A stretch of DNA of 64,000 nucleotides from Niveispirillum sp048066115 (GTDB lineage Bacteria > Pseudomonadota > Alphaproteobacteria > Azospirillales > Azospirillaceae), in contig NZ_JBLTYX010000021.1 of assembly GCF_048066115.1 (NCBI RefSeq), positions 48,081 to 112,080 on the forward strand. Reading direction: 5' to 3'. The notes beneath the pieces are model-generated. The model was not told where the DNA came from and ran no database searches. It saw nothing but the letters and a program-made list of their open reading frames with translations. Shown one piece after another: positions 50,345-59,254 of the stretch; within the stretch, counting starts at the first letter, position 1; every line of letters starts with the position of its first letter. The position numbers and the translations under genes are program-made.

Positions 50345-52492
50345 ATGTACCGTTCCAATCGATTCCGCCTGGCGCTTGCCGCCACCGTCGCCTGTGCCGC
50401 GCTTGTGCCGGCAGCAACCGCCCAGCAGGCCGAAAGCGCCCTGGAGGAGATCATCGTGGTGGGCCAGCGTCAGGCCTATCGCGGCGACGTGGCCCTGAAG
50501 GACACGCCGCAATCCATCCAGGTGCTGGATGGCGAGCTGTTGCAGGACCTGGGCGTGGTCAAGCTGGAAGGCGCCCTGGAGCTGGCGTCCGGCATCGCCA
50601 AGCAGAATAATTTCGGCGGCCTGTGGGACAGTTTTGCCGTGCGCGGCTTCGCCGGTGACGAGAATTTCCCCAGCGGCTTCCTGGTCAACGGCTTCAATGG
50701 TGGCCGTGGCTATGGCGGCCCCCGCGATGCATCGAACGTGGAGCGGATCGAGGTGCTGAAGGGCCCCAATTCCGCCCTGTTCGGCCGCGGCGAGCCCGGC
50801 GGCACGGTCAACATCATCACCAAGAAGCCGGAATTCAAGACCAAGGGCAGCGTCGCCGCATCCGCCGGTTCCTACGACACCTACCGGGTCGAGGGTGATA
50901 TCACCGGCCCGGTCACGGAAAGCATCGCCATCCGCCTGAACGCGGCCTACGAGGATGCGGGCAGCTTCCGCGATACCTTGGACAGCAAGAAGCTGGTCGC
51001 GTCGCCTTCCATCCTGGCCGTGCTGACCGAGGGCACGACCCTTTCCTATGAGATGGAATATGTCGACCAGGATGTGCCGTTCGATCGCGGTATCGTGGCC
51101 GTGAACGGCGATCTGGGTGCCCTGCCCCTCTCCCGCTTCCTGGGCGAGCCGGGGGACGGCCCGATCAATATCGACGTGCTGGGTCACCAGGTGCAGTTGC
51201 AGCATGATCTGAATGACGACTGGTCCCTGCTGCTGGGCGGCAGCTACAAGGAAACCTCGTTCGAGGGTTTCTCGACCGAGGCGGAACTGGCCAGCGGCCG
51301 ACAGCCGCTCTACAGCACCAACCGCTATCTGTCGCGTCAGCGCCGCCAGCGCGATTACGATACCGAGCATTCGGTGCTGCGCGGTGAACTGTCGGGCACG
51401 TTCCAGACCGGTGGCCTGACCCATCACCTGATCGCGGGTGCGGACTGGGACAAGTTCAACATCGACCAGTTCCAGCTGCGCTACCGTCCCGGCGCCTTCG
51501 CGACGGGCGGCGCCATCACGGCGGGCCTGAATGCCATCGATGTGTTCGCGCCCGCCTATGGCAACCTGCCCACGCCGACGGCCACCGTCACCAACACCTA
51601 TGAGAAGCAGGACGCCTGGGGCATCTATCTCCAGGACCAGATCGACATCACCGAACAGTTCAAGATCCGGTTTGGCGGCCGTTACGACGATTTCAGCCGC
51701 AGCCTGCTGAACCGGGCCGCCGCCCTGTCCGCCATCAATCCTGGCGAGCGAACCTACAAGGAATTCAATCCCCAGGCCGGCCTGGTCTATGCCGTGACGG
51801 ACGAGGTGTCGTTCTATGCCGGCTATGGCAAGGGTTTCCGGCCCAATAGCGGCGCCAGCTTCGCCGGCGCGCTGTTCGAGCCGGAAAAGTCCAAGTCGTA
51901 CGAGGTCGGTGCCAAGTATGAGAGCGAGGATGGAAGGCTGAACGGCACCGTATCGCTCTATACGATGAAGAAGACCAATGTGCTGACGGCGGACCCGGCC
52001 AATGCCGGCTTCTCCATCGCTGTCGGCTCCGCCCGGTCCAAGGGCCTGGAATTCGATCTGAACGCCAAGCTGCCGGCCGACAGCCGCCTGTTCGTCACCT
52101 ATGCCTATACGGATGCCGAGGTGGCGGAGGATTTCCGTGATCCCAACTTCAACCTCGCGGTGCTGGAAGGCTCCCCGCTGATCAATGTGCCCAAGCACCA
52201 GGCCAACATCCTGCTGTTCAAGGATTTCGAGGTGGGCACGGGCACGGCCAGCATCGGCGGCGGCATCAACCATGTCTCCAAGCGGCTGGGCGAGACGGGG
52301 GTGAATTTCTACCTCCCCTCCTACACCCTGGTGAAGCTGCTGGCCTCATATGAGCCGACGGAGCAGATCAAGCTGTCGGTTGATGTGAACAACCTGTTCG
52401 ACAAGCGCTATTACGCCAGCTCCTATGCCCGCCTGTGGGTGGCGCCGGGTACGCCGCGCACGGTGACGGGACGGGTGAGTTACAGTTTCTAA
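50345..52492 (+). CDS. TonB-dependent siderophore-type receptor
   Basis: This 715-residue outer-membrane receptor has signal peptide LALAATVACAALVPAATAQ and a likely TonB box LEEIIVVGQ directly after it. The plug is at about 40-165 (DTPQSIQVLDGELL, RGFAGDENF, VLKGPNSALFGRGEPGGTVNIITKKP). A 22-strand barrel ends in VSYSF with C-terminal Phe. There is no extra N-terminal signalling domain, so no FecR-type regulation. It belongs to the siderophore receptor family, but other ligands are imported by this family too. The catabolic cluster downstream suggests a nutrient. The 280 bp upstream are gene-free and show no convincing Fur site. Confidence 0.93.
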   Translation: MYRSNRFRLALAATVACAALVPAATAQQAESALEEIIVVGQRQAYRGDVALKDTPQSIQVLDGELLQDLGVVKLEGALELASGIAKQNNFGGLWDSFAVRGFAGDENFPSGFLVNGFNGGRGYGGPRDASNVERIEVLKGPNSALFGRGEPGGTVNIITKKPEFKTKGSVAASAGSYDTYRVEGDITGPVTESIAIRLNAAYEDAGSFRDTLDSKKLVASPSILAVLTEGTTLSYEMEYVDQDVPFDRGIVAVNGDLGALPLSRFLGEPGDGPINIDVLGHQVQLQHDLNDDWSLLLGGSYKETSFEGFSTEAELASGRQPLYSTNRYLSRQRRQRDYDTEHSVLRGELSGTFQTGGLTHHLIAGADWDKFNIDQFQLRYRPGAFATGGAITAGLNAIDVFAPAYGNLPTPTATVTNTYEKQDAWGIYLQDQIDITEQFKIRFGGRYDDFSRSLLNRAAALSAINPGERTYKEFNPQAGLVYAVTDEVSFYAGYGKGFRPNSGASFAGALFEPEKSKSYEVGAKYESEDGRLNGTVSLYTMKKTNVLTADPANAGFSIAVGSARSKGLEFDLNAKLPADSRLFVTYAYTDAEVAEDFRDPNFNLAVLEGSPLINVPKHQANILLFKDFEVGTGTASIGGGINHVSKRLGETGVNFYLPSYTLVKLLASYEPTEQIKLSVDVNNLFDKRYYASSYARLWVAPGTPRTVTGRVSYSF

Positions 52493-52524
52493 TTCCCCCC
52501 TCCCCCATCCATGCCAGACTTCCA

Positions 52525-52560
52525 CCCCCGCCCGTCGGTTCCCCTGGGCGGGGGTTTTTT
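52525..52560 (+). terminator. Rho-independent terminator after the TonB receptor
   Basis: A perfect 9-bp stem CCCCCGCCC/GGGCGGGGG with a 12-nt loop is followed by six T, 33 bp after the receptor stop. The next gene starts 17 bp later, so it needs read-through or its own promoter. Confidence 0.88.
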
Positions 52561-52577
52561 ATGAAAAGGCGGCGACC

Positions 52578-53504
52578 ATGGCCTTTCTGTTCAAATCCGA
52601 CCCCACCCGTGGCCAGATCTGGCGCGCGGCGTTTGCCCGGCAGGTGCCCGAGGTGGAGTTCCGTACCTGGCCGGAGGTCGGGGATGCGGCCGATATCCGC
52701 TATCTCGCCGCGTGGACGGTGACGCGCGAGTTGATGGAAAGCCTGCCGAACCTGGAGGTGCTGTTCTCCGTCGGGGCCGGGGTGGATCAGCTGGACCTGA
52801 CGCAGGTGCCACCCCATGTGCGGGTGGTGCGCATGCTGGATCCCGGCCTGACGGAAAGCATGGTGGAGTTCGTCTGCCTGTCCGTCCTGTCGCTGCACCG
52901 CGACCTGCCGCATTACCGCCAAGCCCAGGGAGAACAACGCTGGGCGCCGCTGGTGCCGGCGGCGGCCACGCGGCGGCGGGTGGGGGTCATGGGGCTGGGC
53001 AATCTGGGCCGGGCATCGCTGGCGGCATTGCGGCCGTTAGGGTTTCAGCTGTCGGGGTGGAGCCGGTCGGGTGCGGCGGTGGAGGGGGTGCGAACCTATG
53101 CCGGGGCGGATGCGATGCCGGCGTTTCTGGGGGCCTGCGACATCCTGGTCTGCCTGCTGCCGCTGACCGGGGAGACGCGCGGCATTTTGTGCCGCAAAAG
53201 TTTCGCTCTTCTGCCGCGCGGTGCCGCCATCATCAATGTCGGGCGCGGCGGGCATCTGGTGGAGGATGACCTGATCCCCGCCCTGGAGGCGGGTCAATTG
53301 TCGGCCGCCATCATCGATGTGCTGAATGTCGAGCCGGCGCCGGCCGACCATCCGTTCTGGCGCCATCCCCGCATCTGGCTGACCCCGCATGTGGCCAGCC
53401 GTACCCGTGACGACAGTTCGGCGGATGTGCTGATCGCCAATATCGTGCGGCATAAGGCGGGGCTGGCGATGGCGGGCGAGGTGGATCGGGATCGCGGATA
53501 TTAA
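52578..53504 (+). CDS. ghrA: Glyoxylate/hydroxypyruvate reductase A-like 2-hydroxyacid dehydrogenase
   Basis: This 308-residue NAD(P)H-dependent dehydrogenase of the D-2-hydroxyacid family resembles the GhrA subgroup. The Rossmann motif is GVMGLGNLGRASL, the catalytic Arg lies in INVGRGGHLVEDD, the Glu in the LNVEPAP region, and the His in LTPHVASRTRDD. The N-terminal catalytic half begins FLFKSDPTRGQIWRAAF. It would reduce glyoxylate, hydroxypyruvate or another 2-keto acid, possibly one released by the oxidases encoded further along. It follows the TonB receptor terminator directly. Confidence 0.88.
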   Translation: MAFLFKSDPTRGQIWRAAFARQVPEVEFRTWPEVGDAADIRYLAAWTVTRELMESLPNLEVLFSVGAGVDQLDLTQVPPHVRVVRMLDPGLTESMVEFVCLSVLSLHRDLPHYRQAQGEQRWAPLVPAAATRRRVGVMGLGNLGRASLAALRPLGFQLSGWSRSGAAVEGVRTYAGADAMPAFLGACDILVCLLPLTGETRGILCRKSFALLPRGAAIINVGRGGHLVEDDLIPALEAGQLSAAIIDVLNVEPAPADHPFWRHPRIWLTPHVASRTRDDSSADVLIANIVRHKAGLAMAGEVDRDRGY

Positions 53505-53550
53505 GGAATTTGAGGCCTCTGTAGAGCTCTTGGGCACCATCGTCGCCATT

Positions 53551-53681
53551 CTCTCCACCGTCACCCCGGCGGAAGCCTGGGCCCAAGTCGTAGAGCACAG
53601 CGCTTGTCACCTGGGCCCCGGCTTCCGCCGGGGTGACGGTGGAGAGAGCGGAAACCCTCACAGCCTAAACTTTCGCGGGGG
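53551..53681. repeat. Family A-II palindromic repeat with tail, forward orientation
   Basis: Arms CTCTCCACCGTCACCCCGGC (53551) and GCCGGGGTGACGGTGGAGAG (ending 53646) flank GTCGTAGAGCACAGCGCTTGTCAC. The tail AACCCTCAC then AACTTTCGCGGGGG matches the other two copies. No gene lies in the 53505-53875 interval. The rest of it shows nothing notable. Confidence 0.85.
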
Positions 53682-53875
53682 AAACAGACATGATCACCCC
53701 CGAAAACCCCCGGCACAACATGCCGTAGCCCCGACGTGAAAATCCGCATTCCCTGCCGTCTCCCTTCCGCTTTCGGAGGGAAGTTCCGATCACCCCATGT
53801 CCTAATATCACTCGTGCAGGGGGCGTGACCGCCCCTCCCGATCTTCTCCACCGCTTCAACGGAAAGACGACAGCC

Positions 53876-54544
53876 ATGGCCAGCTTCCGGCCCAAATACA
53901 TCTCCTTCGACTGCTACGGCACCCTGACCCGCTTCCGCATGTCGGAAATGGCGCGGGAGATGTTCGCCGACCGTATCGCGCCTAGCGACATGGACCGTTT
54001 CTGCAAGGATTTCTCAGCCTACCGCCTGGACGAGGTGCTGGGCGCCTGGAAGCCCTATGCGGAGGTGATCCATAATTCCCTGCAGCGCACGGCGAAGAAA
54101 TGGAAGGTGGAGTTCCGCCCGGAGGAGGCACGGCGCATCTATGAGGCGGTGCCGACCTGGGGCCCGCATGCCGATGTGGCCGAAGGCCTGTCGAAGGTGG
54201 CCAAGGAGATCCCGCTGGTCATCCTGTCCAACGCCATGAACGACCAGATCCACCATAATGTGGCCCTGCTGGGCGCTCCGTTCCACCGGGTCTATACGGC
54301 CCAGCAGGCCCAGGCCTACAAGCCGCGCTTCCAGGCGTTCGAGTACATGTTCGACCAGCTGGGTTGCGGCCCGGAGGAGATGATGCATGTCTCCTCCAGC
54401 TTCCGGTACGACCAGAACAGCGCCACCGACCTGGGCTTCGGCGCCCGCGTCTTCGTGGCCCGCGGGCATGAGCCGACCAACCCGAATTATCGCGACTATG
54501 AAATCCCGCATATCGGCATCCTGCCAGCGCTGCTGGGTCTCTAA
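53876..54544 (+). CDS. HAD superfamily hydrolase, haloacid dehalogenase type II
   Basis: This 222-residue HAD hydrolase of the L-2-haloacid dehalogenase-like branch carries the nucleophile Asp in SFDCYGTLTRF, Ser/Asn in VILSNAMND, the Lys in QAYKPRFQAF and a C-terminal acidic region. The canonical acidic loop SSSFRYDQNSATDLGFG differs from true dehalogenases (usually SSNxWD), so phosphatase or dehalogenase activity is uncertain. ATG 53876 (MASFRPK) follows GGAAAG. The frame extends upstream without support. The orientation matches the FAD oxidase downstream, and this gene pair recurs as neighbours in amino-acid or opine catabolic loci, an impression from memory. Confidence 0.83.
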   Translation: MASFRPKYISFDCYGTLTRFRMSEMAREMFADRIAPSDMDRFCKDFSAYRLDEVLGAWKPYAEVIHNSLQRTAKKWKVEFRPEEARRIYEAVPTWGPHADVAEGLSKVAKEIPLVILSNAMNDQIHHNVALLGAPFHRVYTAQQAQAYKPRFQAFEYMFDQLGCGPEEMMHVSSSFRYDQNSATDLGFGARVFVARGHEPTNPNYRDYEIPHIGILPALLGL

Positions 54545-54557
54545 ATACTAAATTTTC

Positions 54558-54585
54558 CGTCATCCCGGCTTTCGCCGGGATGACG
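54558..54585. repeat. Family A minimal hairpin
   Basis: CGTCATCCCGGC-TTTC-GCCGGGATGACG is a perfect 12-bp stem with 4-nt loop between the HAD and FAD-oxidase genes. Its right arm contains an ATG in the oxidase frame (54580), a false start. Confidence 0.75.
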
Positions 54586-54630
54586 AGAAATGTGGTTTTC
54601 CCCCTTCCCCCAACCCCGGTGACATCCCAA

Positions 54631-55917
54631 ATGACCCTGCCGCAGACCACCTCCTACTGGCTGGACAGTACCCCGCCCTTCACGGATGCGGCGGCCGGTC
54701 CCGTGGAGGGGCGGGTGGATGTCGCCATCATCGGCGGCGGTTTCACCGGCCTGTCGGCGGCCCTGGCGCTGACCCGTCGCGGGGCGAGCGTGGCCGTGCT
54801 GGAAGCCGGCCGCGTGGTGGGGGAGGCGTCGGGGCGTAATGGCGGCCAGTGCAACAGCGGCACGGCGCATGATTTCGCCGCACTGGTCGGGCGTTTCGGG
54901 TTTGACACGGCGCGCGCCTATTACCAGGCGCATGTCGATGCCGTGGATGATGTGGAGCGGCTGGCGCGGGAGGAAGGGATCGACTGTTCCTTCCGCCGCT
55001 CCGGCCGGCTGAAACTGGCGGCCAAGCCTGAACATTATGACAAGCTGGCGCGGGCGGCGGAAAGCCTGTCCAGGGTCGATGCCAATATCCACCTGCTGTC
55101 GCGTGCCGACCTCTCGGCCGAGATCAAGGCCGATGCCTTTCATGGCGGGCTGTTGCAGACCAGTTCCGCCCAGCTGCATGTCGGGCGTTTCGGGGTTGGT
55201 CTGGCCGAGGCGGCGGCGCGCAAGGGTGCCGTCATCCATGAGAATGCCGCCGTCACCGGGCTGGCGCGGGTGGCCGGCGGCGGGTGGGAACTGACCACGC
55301 CAAGGGGTTCTATCCGGGCCGCCCAGGTGCTGGTCGCCACGGGTGGCGCCAGCCCGGTCGGTCCGTTCGGCTGGTTCCGGCGGCGCATCGTGTCGGTCGG
55401 GTCCTTCGTGATCACGACGGAGCCGCTGGCGCAAAGCGTCACGGCGGAGCTGTTCCCCGGCCGGCGCAACTATGTGACCAGCAAGAATATCGGCAACTAT
55501 TTCCGTCTGACCCCGGATAATCGGCTGGTGTTCGGCGGGCGGGCGCGGTTTGCCGTGTCGGACCCGCTGTCGGATGCCAAGAGCGGGCGCATCCTGGACA
55601 GCACGATGCGCAGCCTGTTCCCGGCATTGCGCGACGTGAAGGTGGATTATTGCTGGGGCGGCATGGTCGACCTGACCGCCGACCGGCTGCCGCGCGCCGG
55701 GGAGCATGACGGCATCTTCTACGCCATGGGCTATAGCGGCCATGGCACGCAGATGGCCGTGCATATGGGCCAGCGCATGGCGCGGGTGATGAATGGCGAT
55801 ATCACCGCCAATCCCTGGGCAGACCTGTACTGGCCGCCTGTGCCGGGCCATCTGGGCAAGCCCTGGTTCCTGCCGCTGGTCGGCCTGTATTACCGTATCC
55901 AGGACATCCTGCATTGA
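54631..55917 (+). CDS. FAD-dependent amine/amino-acid oxidoreductase (DAO fold)
   Basis: This 428-residue flavoprotein of the D-amino-acid oxidase fold resembles gamma-glutamylputrescine oxidase (PuuB/OrdL). The FAD motif is VAIIGGGFTGLSAALAL (about 34-50), followed by RNGGQCNSGTAHDF in the position of the PuuB SGRNGGQ motif, and a C-terminal GYSGHGTQMAVHMGQ. It would oxidise a primary or secondary amine to the imine with O2 or a quinone acceptor. ATG 54631 begins MTLPQTTSYW, typical of the family. The earlier ATG lies within a repeat. Its stop is 8 bp before the ABC substrate-binding gene, placing it in that operon. Confidence 0.88.
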   Translation: MTLPQTTSYWLDSTPPFTDAAAGPVEGRVDVAIIGGGFTGLSAALALTRRGASVAVLEAGRVVGEASGRNGGQCNSGTAHDFAALVGRFGFDTARAYYQAHVDAVDDVERLAREEGIDCSFRRSGRLKLAAKPEHYDKLARAAESLSRVDANIHLLSRADLSAEIKADAFHGGLLQTSSAQLHVGRFGVGLAEAAARKGAVIHENAAVTGLARVAGGGWELTTPRGSIRAAQVLVATGGASPVGPFGWFRRRIVSVGSFVITTEPLAQSVTAELFPGRRNYVTSKNIGNYFRLTPDNRLVFGGRARFAVSDPLSDAKSGRILDSTMRSLFPALRDVKVDYCWGGMVDLTADRLPRAGEHDGIFYAMGYSGHGTQMAVHMGQRMARVMNGDITANPWADLYWPPVPGHLGKPWFLPLVGLYYRIQDILH

Positions 55918-55925
55918 GGGGCCCG

Positions 55926-57446
55926 ATGCGCCTTTCCCGACGCCAGATGCTGGTGGGTGCGGGCCTTGCCGCCGGGCTGGGTCCCTGGCTGCCGGCCATG
56001 GCCCAGCCGCGCACCGGCGGCCATGTGCGGGCCGCCACCATGTCCAGTTCCACCGGCGACACGCTGGACCCGGCCAAGGGGGCCTTGTCCACCGACTATG
56101 TTCGTCACGCCATGTTCTACAATGCGCTGACCGACTATGACGCGCAGCTGCGTGCCCAGCCCTGTCTGGCGGAAAGCCTGGACAGTGCCGACCAGATCAC
56201 CTGGCATGCCACCCTGCGGTCGGGCGTGCGCTTCCATGATGGCAGCACCCTGACCGCCGATGACGTGGTCTATTCCCTGCTGCGCCACCGCGACCCGGCG
56301 ACGGGATCGAAGGTCCGGCCCATCGCGTCGCAGATCGCATCGGTGCGGGCGGTGTCGCCGCGCGATGTGGAGATCGTGCTGACCGGCCCGAATGTCGACC
56401 TGCCCTCCATCCTGGCGCAGTCGCATTTCATGATCATCAAGGCCGGGACCACGGATTTCACCAGTGCCAACGGCACCGGCCCCTTCCGCTGCCGCCTGTT
56501 CCAGCCGGGCGTGCGCACCATGGGCGTGCGCAACGAGGATTATTTCAGGCCCGGCAAGCCGTATCTGGACTCACTTGAACTGATCGGCATTCCGGATGAG
56601 GTGGCGCGGGTCAATGCGCTGCTGTCCGGTGACGTCCACCTGATCAATGCCGTGAACCCGCGTTCGGCGCGGCGTGTACGCGACAGCGGCACCCATGCCC
56701 TGCTGGAAACCCCGTCGGGGCTTTATACCAACCTGATCATGCGCCAGGACGGCGTGCCCACGGGCAATCCGGACTTCGTGCTGGGCATGAAGCACCTGTT
56801 CGACCGGCAGCTGATCAAGCGCGCCCTGTTCCGCGATTTCGCCGTGCTGGGCAATGACCACCCGATCCCGCCCATCCATCCCTATTACCGCGCCGACCTG
56901 CTGCAACGGGAGTTGGACCTGGACAAGGCGCGTTACCATTTCGCCCGCGCCAACCTGCCCTCCACGCCCCTGCCGATCTATGCCAGCCCGGCGGCGGAAG
57001 GGTCGGTGGATATGGCGTCGGTGCTGCAGGAATATGGCGCGCGGGTGGGGGTGAGGTTCGCGGTCAACCGCATGCCGGCCGACGGCTACTGGTCCACGCA
57101 CTGGATGAAGCACCCGCTCTGCTTCGGCAATACCAACCCGCGCCCCACCGCCGATCTGGTGTTCAGCCTGTTCTACAAGTCCGATGCCGCGTGGAACGAA
57201 AGCGGCTGGAAGAATGAACGGTTCGACCGGCTGCTGCTGGAAGCCCGCGCGCAAGGTGACGAGGGCCTGCGCAAGGAAATCTATGGCGAGATGCAGGAGA
57301 TCGCGCGCGACCATTGCGGCACCGTCGTGCCGGTTTTCATCAACCAGATCGACGGTTACGACCAGCGCCTGAAGGGCCTGGTGCCTGTGCCGATCGGCGG
57401 CATGATGGGATATCGTTTCCCCGAACATGTCTGGTGGGAGGGCTGA
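55926..57446 (+). CDS. ABC importer substrate-binding protein, peptide/opine family, Tat-exported
   Basis: This 506-residue periplasmic family-5 solute-binding protein begins MRLSRRQMLVGAGLAAG, a twin-arginine signal. Conserved blocks are DPAKGALSTDYVRHAMFYNAL, LRSGVRFHDGSTLTADDVVYSLLRH and the late hinge region. ATG 55926 has GAGGGG upstream. TTG 55914 in the previous stop region is an unlikely start. It delivers ligand to the two permeases that follow. The family covers peptides, opines and nickel, and the flavoenzymes on both sides favour an opine or amino-acid-like ligand. Confidence 0.9.
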   Translation: MRLSRRQMLVGAGLAAGLGPWLPAMAQPRTGGHVRAATMSSSTGDTLDPAKGALSTDYVRHAMFYNALTDYDAQLRAQPCLAESLDSADQITWHATLRSGVRFHDGSTLTADDVVYSLLRHRDPATGSKVRPIASQIASVRAVSPRDVEIVLTGPNVDLPSILAQSHFMIIKAGTTDFTSANGTGPFRCRLFQPGVRTMGVRNEDYFRPGKPYLDSLELIGIPDEVARVNALLSGDVHLINAVNPRSARRVRDSGTHALLETPSGLYTNLIMRQDGVPTGNPDFVLGMKHLFDRQLIKRALFRDFAVLGNDHPIPPIHPYYRADLLQRELDLDKARYHFARANLPSTPLPIYASPAAEGSVDMASVLQEYGARVGVRFAVNRMPADGYWSTHWMKHPLCFGNTNPRPTADLVFSLFYKSDAAWNESGWKNERFDRLLLEARAQGDEGLRKEIYGEMQEIARDHCGTVVPVFINQIDGYDQRLKGLVPVPIGGMMGYRFPEHVWWEG

Positions 57447-57449
57447 ACC

Positions 57450-58430
57450 ATGGCCGGACCCGCGACAAGGAGCCTGCTGGCCACCGCCCTGCCCCTGGTC
57501 GGCAAACGCCTGGCATCGGGCCTGCTGACCCTGTTCCTGGTCTCCATCGTCGTCTTCTCCATCGCCCAGATGCTGCCCGGTGATGCGGCCCAGGAGATGC
57601 TGGGCCAGAGTGCGACGGCAGAGGCCGTGACGGCGCTGCGCGAGAAATTCGGGCTGGACCGGCCGGCACCGGAACGTTACCTGCGCTGGCTGGGCGGGAT
57701 GCTGACCGGTGATCCCGGCTTTTCCATGGTGGCCAACCTGCCGGTGGGCGATGTCATCGCCTCGCGCCTGCCCAATTCGCTGCTGCTGGCGGCGTTGACC
57801 GCCCTGGTCTGCGTGCCCGTGGCGCTGACCATCGGCATCCTGTCGGCCATGCATCGCGACAGCCGCCTGGACCGCGGGCTGAACATCGCCACGCTGTCCA
57901 TGGTGGCGGTACCGGAATTCCTCATCGCCACGCTGGCCGTGCTGTTGTTCGCGGTGCAGCTGCGCTGGCTGCCGTCGATCGCGCTGATCCCCGCCAATGC
58001 CGGGTTCGTCGATGTGCTGCGCGCGCTCGCCATGCCCATCCTGTCGCTGTCGGTGATCGTCATCGCCCAGATGGCGCGGATGACGCGGGCCGCCATCATC
58101 CAGCAGCTGAACCAGGCTTACGTGGAAATGGCGCTGCTGAAGGGGATCAAGCCGGCGCGGGTGGTGCTGACCCATGTGCTGCCCAATGCCATCGGCCCCA
58201 TCGTCAATGCCATGGCCCTGTCGCTGTCCTATCTCTTGGGCGGGGCGATCATCGTGGAGACGATCTTCAATTATCCGGGTCTGGCCAGCCTGATGGTCAA
58301 TGCCGTCACCAGCCGCGACATGCCGCTTTTGCAGGCCTGCGCCATGATCTTCTGTGCGGCATATCTGCTGCTGGTGCTGGTGGCCGACACGGTCGCCATC
58401 CTGGCCAACCCGAGGCTGCGTAACCGATGA
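57450..58430 (+). CDS. ABC transporter permease, DppB/OppB type
   Basis: This 326-residue inner-membrane permease has six helices. IAQMLPGDAAQEMLGQSA follows the first helix, as in DppB, and the cytoplasmic coupling loop reads MALLKGIKPARVVLTHVLPN. It is 3 bp after the binding-protein stop and overlaps the next permease by 4 bp. It partners with the DppC-type protein to form the channel of this second importer. Confidence 0.93.
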   Translation: MAGPATRSLLATALPLVGKRLASGLLTLFLVSIVVFSIAQMLPGDAAQEMLGQSATAEAVTALREKFGLDRPAPERYLRWLGGMLTGDPGFSMVANLPVGDVIASRLPNSLLLAALTALVCVPVALTIGILSAMHRDSRLDRGLNIATLSMVAVPEFLIATLAVLLFAVQLRWLPSIALIPANAGFVDVLRALAMPILSLSVIVIAQMARMTRAAIIQQLNQAYVEMALLKGIKPARVVLTHVLPNAIGPIVNAMALSLSYLLGGAIIVETIFNYPGLASLMVNAVTSRDMPLLQACAMIFCAAYLLLVLVADTVAILANPRLRNR

Positions 58431-59254
58431 GACATTTCATCCAAAATTTGTCGGGTAGCGGCCGGGTCGGCCTGTCGCTGGTGCTGTTCTGGCTGTTCCT
58501 GGCTTTGTTCGGGCCGCTGCTGGCGCCGTATGATCCCGGCGCCTTCGTGGCCCAGGACGTGTTCGCCGGCTTCACCGGTCCTCACCTGCTGGGCAGCGAT
58601 TATCTGGGCCGGGATGTGCTGAGCCGCCTGTTGACCGGGGCGCGATATTCCGTCGGGCTGGCGCTGGCCGCAGCATTGGTGGCCAGCAGTACGGGCACCG
58701 CCCTGGCGCTGCTGACCGCCGTCGGCCCGCGCTGGCTGGATGAGGGTGTCAGCCGCTTCATGGATACGCTGATTTCCATCCCGTCCAAGATATTCTCCCT
58801 GGTGCTGGTGGCGGTGGTCGGCTCTTCCCTGCCGCTCTTGCTGCTGGTGGCGTCCGTCACCTATGTCCCCGGCGCCTTCCGCATCGCCCGCTCGATCGCC
58901 GTCAATCTGGCGCAGATGGATTATGTGCTGGTGGCGCGCTGCCGGGGCGAGGGATCGGCCCATATCGCGCTGCGGGAGATATTGCCCAACATGATCCATC
59001 CGATGCTGGCCGATTTCGGCCTGCGCTTCGTGTTCATCGTGCTGCTGCTGTCGGGCCTGTCCTTCCTGGGCCTCGGCGTACAGCCGCCGGATGCCGATCT
59101 GGGGTCGCTGGTGCGCGAGAATATTTCCGGCCTGGGTGAGGCGGCACCGGCGATCCTGATGCCGGCGCTCGCCATCGCCACCCTGACGGTGGGCGTCAAC
59201 CTGCTGATCGACGCTTTGCCCGGCCGCGGTCGGCGCAGGACGGGGAAGGCATGA
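58427..59254 (+). CDS. ABC transporter permease, DppC/OppC type
   Basis: This 275-residue permease has the N-terminal motif LLGSDYLGRDVLSRLLTGARYS and coupling loop YVLVARCRGEGSAHIALREILPN. The terminal FLGLGVQPPDADLGSL is the usual late block. ATGA overlaps on both sides couple it to the other permease and the ATPase gene. Confidence 0.93.
   Translation: MRHFIQNLSGSGRVGLSLVLFWLFLALFGPLLAPYDPGAFVAQDVFAGFTGPHLLGSDYLGRDVLSRLLTGARYSVGLALAAALVASSTGTALALLTAVGPRWLDEGVSRFMDTLISIPSKIFSLVLVAVVGSSLPLLLLVASVTYVPGAFRIARSIAVNLAQMDYVLVARCRGEGSAHIALREILPNMIHPMLADFGLRFVFIVLLLSGLSFLGLGVQPPDADLGSLVRENISGLGEAAPAILMPALAIATLTVGVNLLIDALPGRGRRRTGKA

Noticed and set aside
29528..53681. Repeats considered as a CRISPR array
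   Set aside because: Copies are far apart, palindromic over long arms and variable in length. There are no regular spacers and no cas genes.
54580..54630. Earlier ATG for the FAD oxidase
   Set aside because: The codon lies in the right arm of a family A hairpin, and the extra residues do not resemble the family start.
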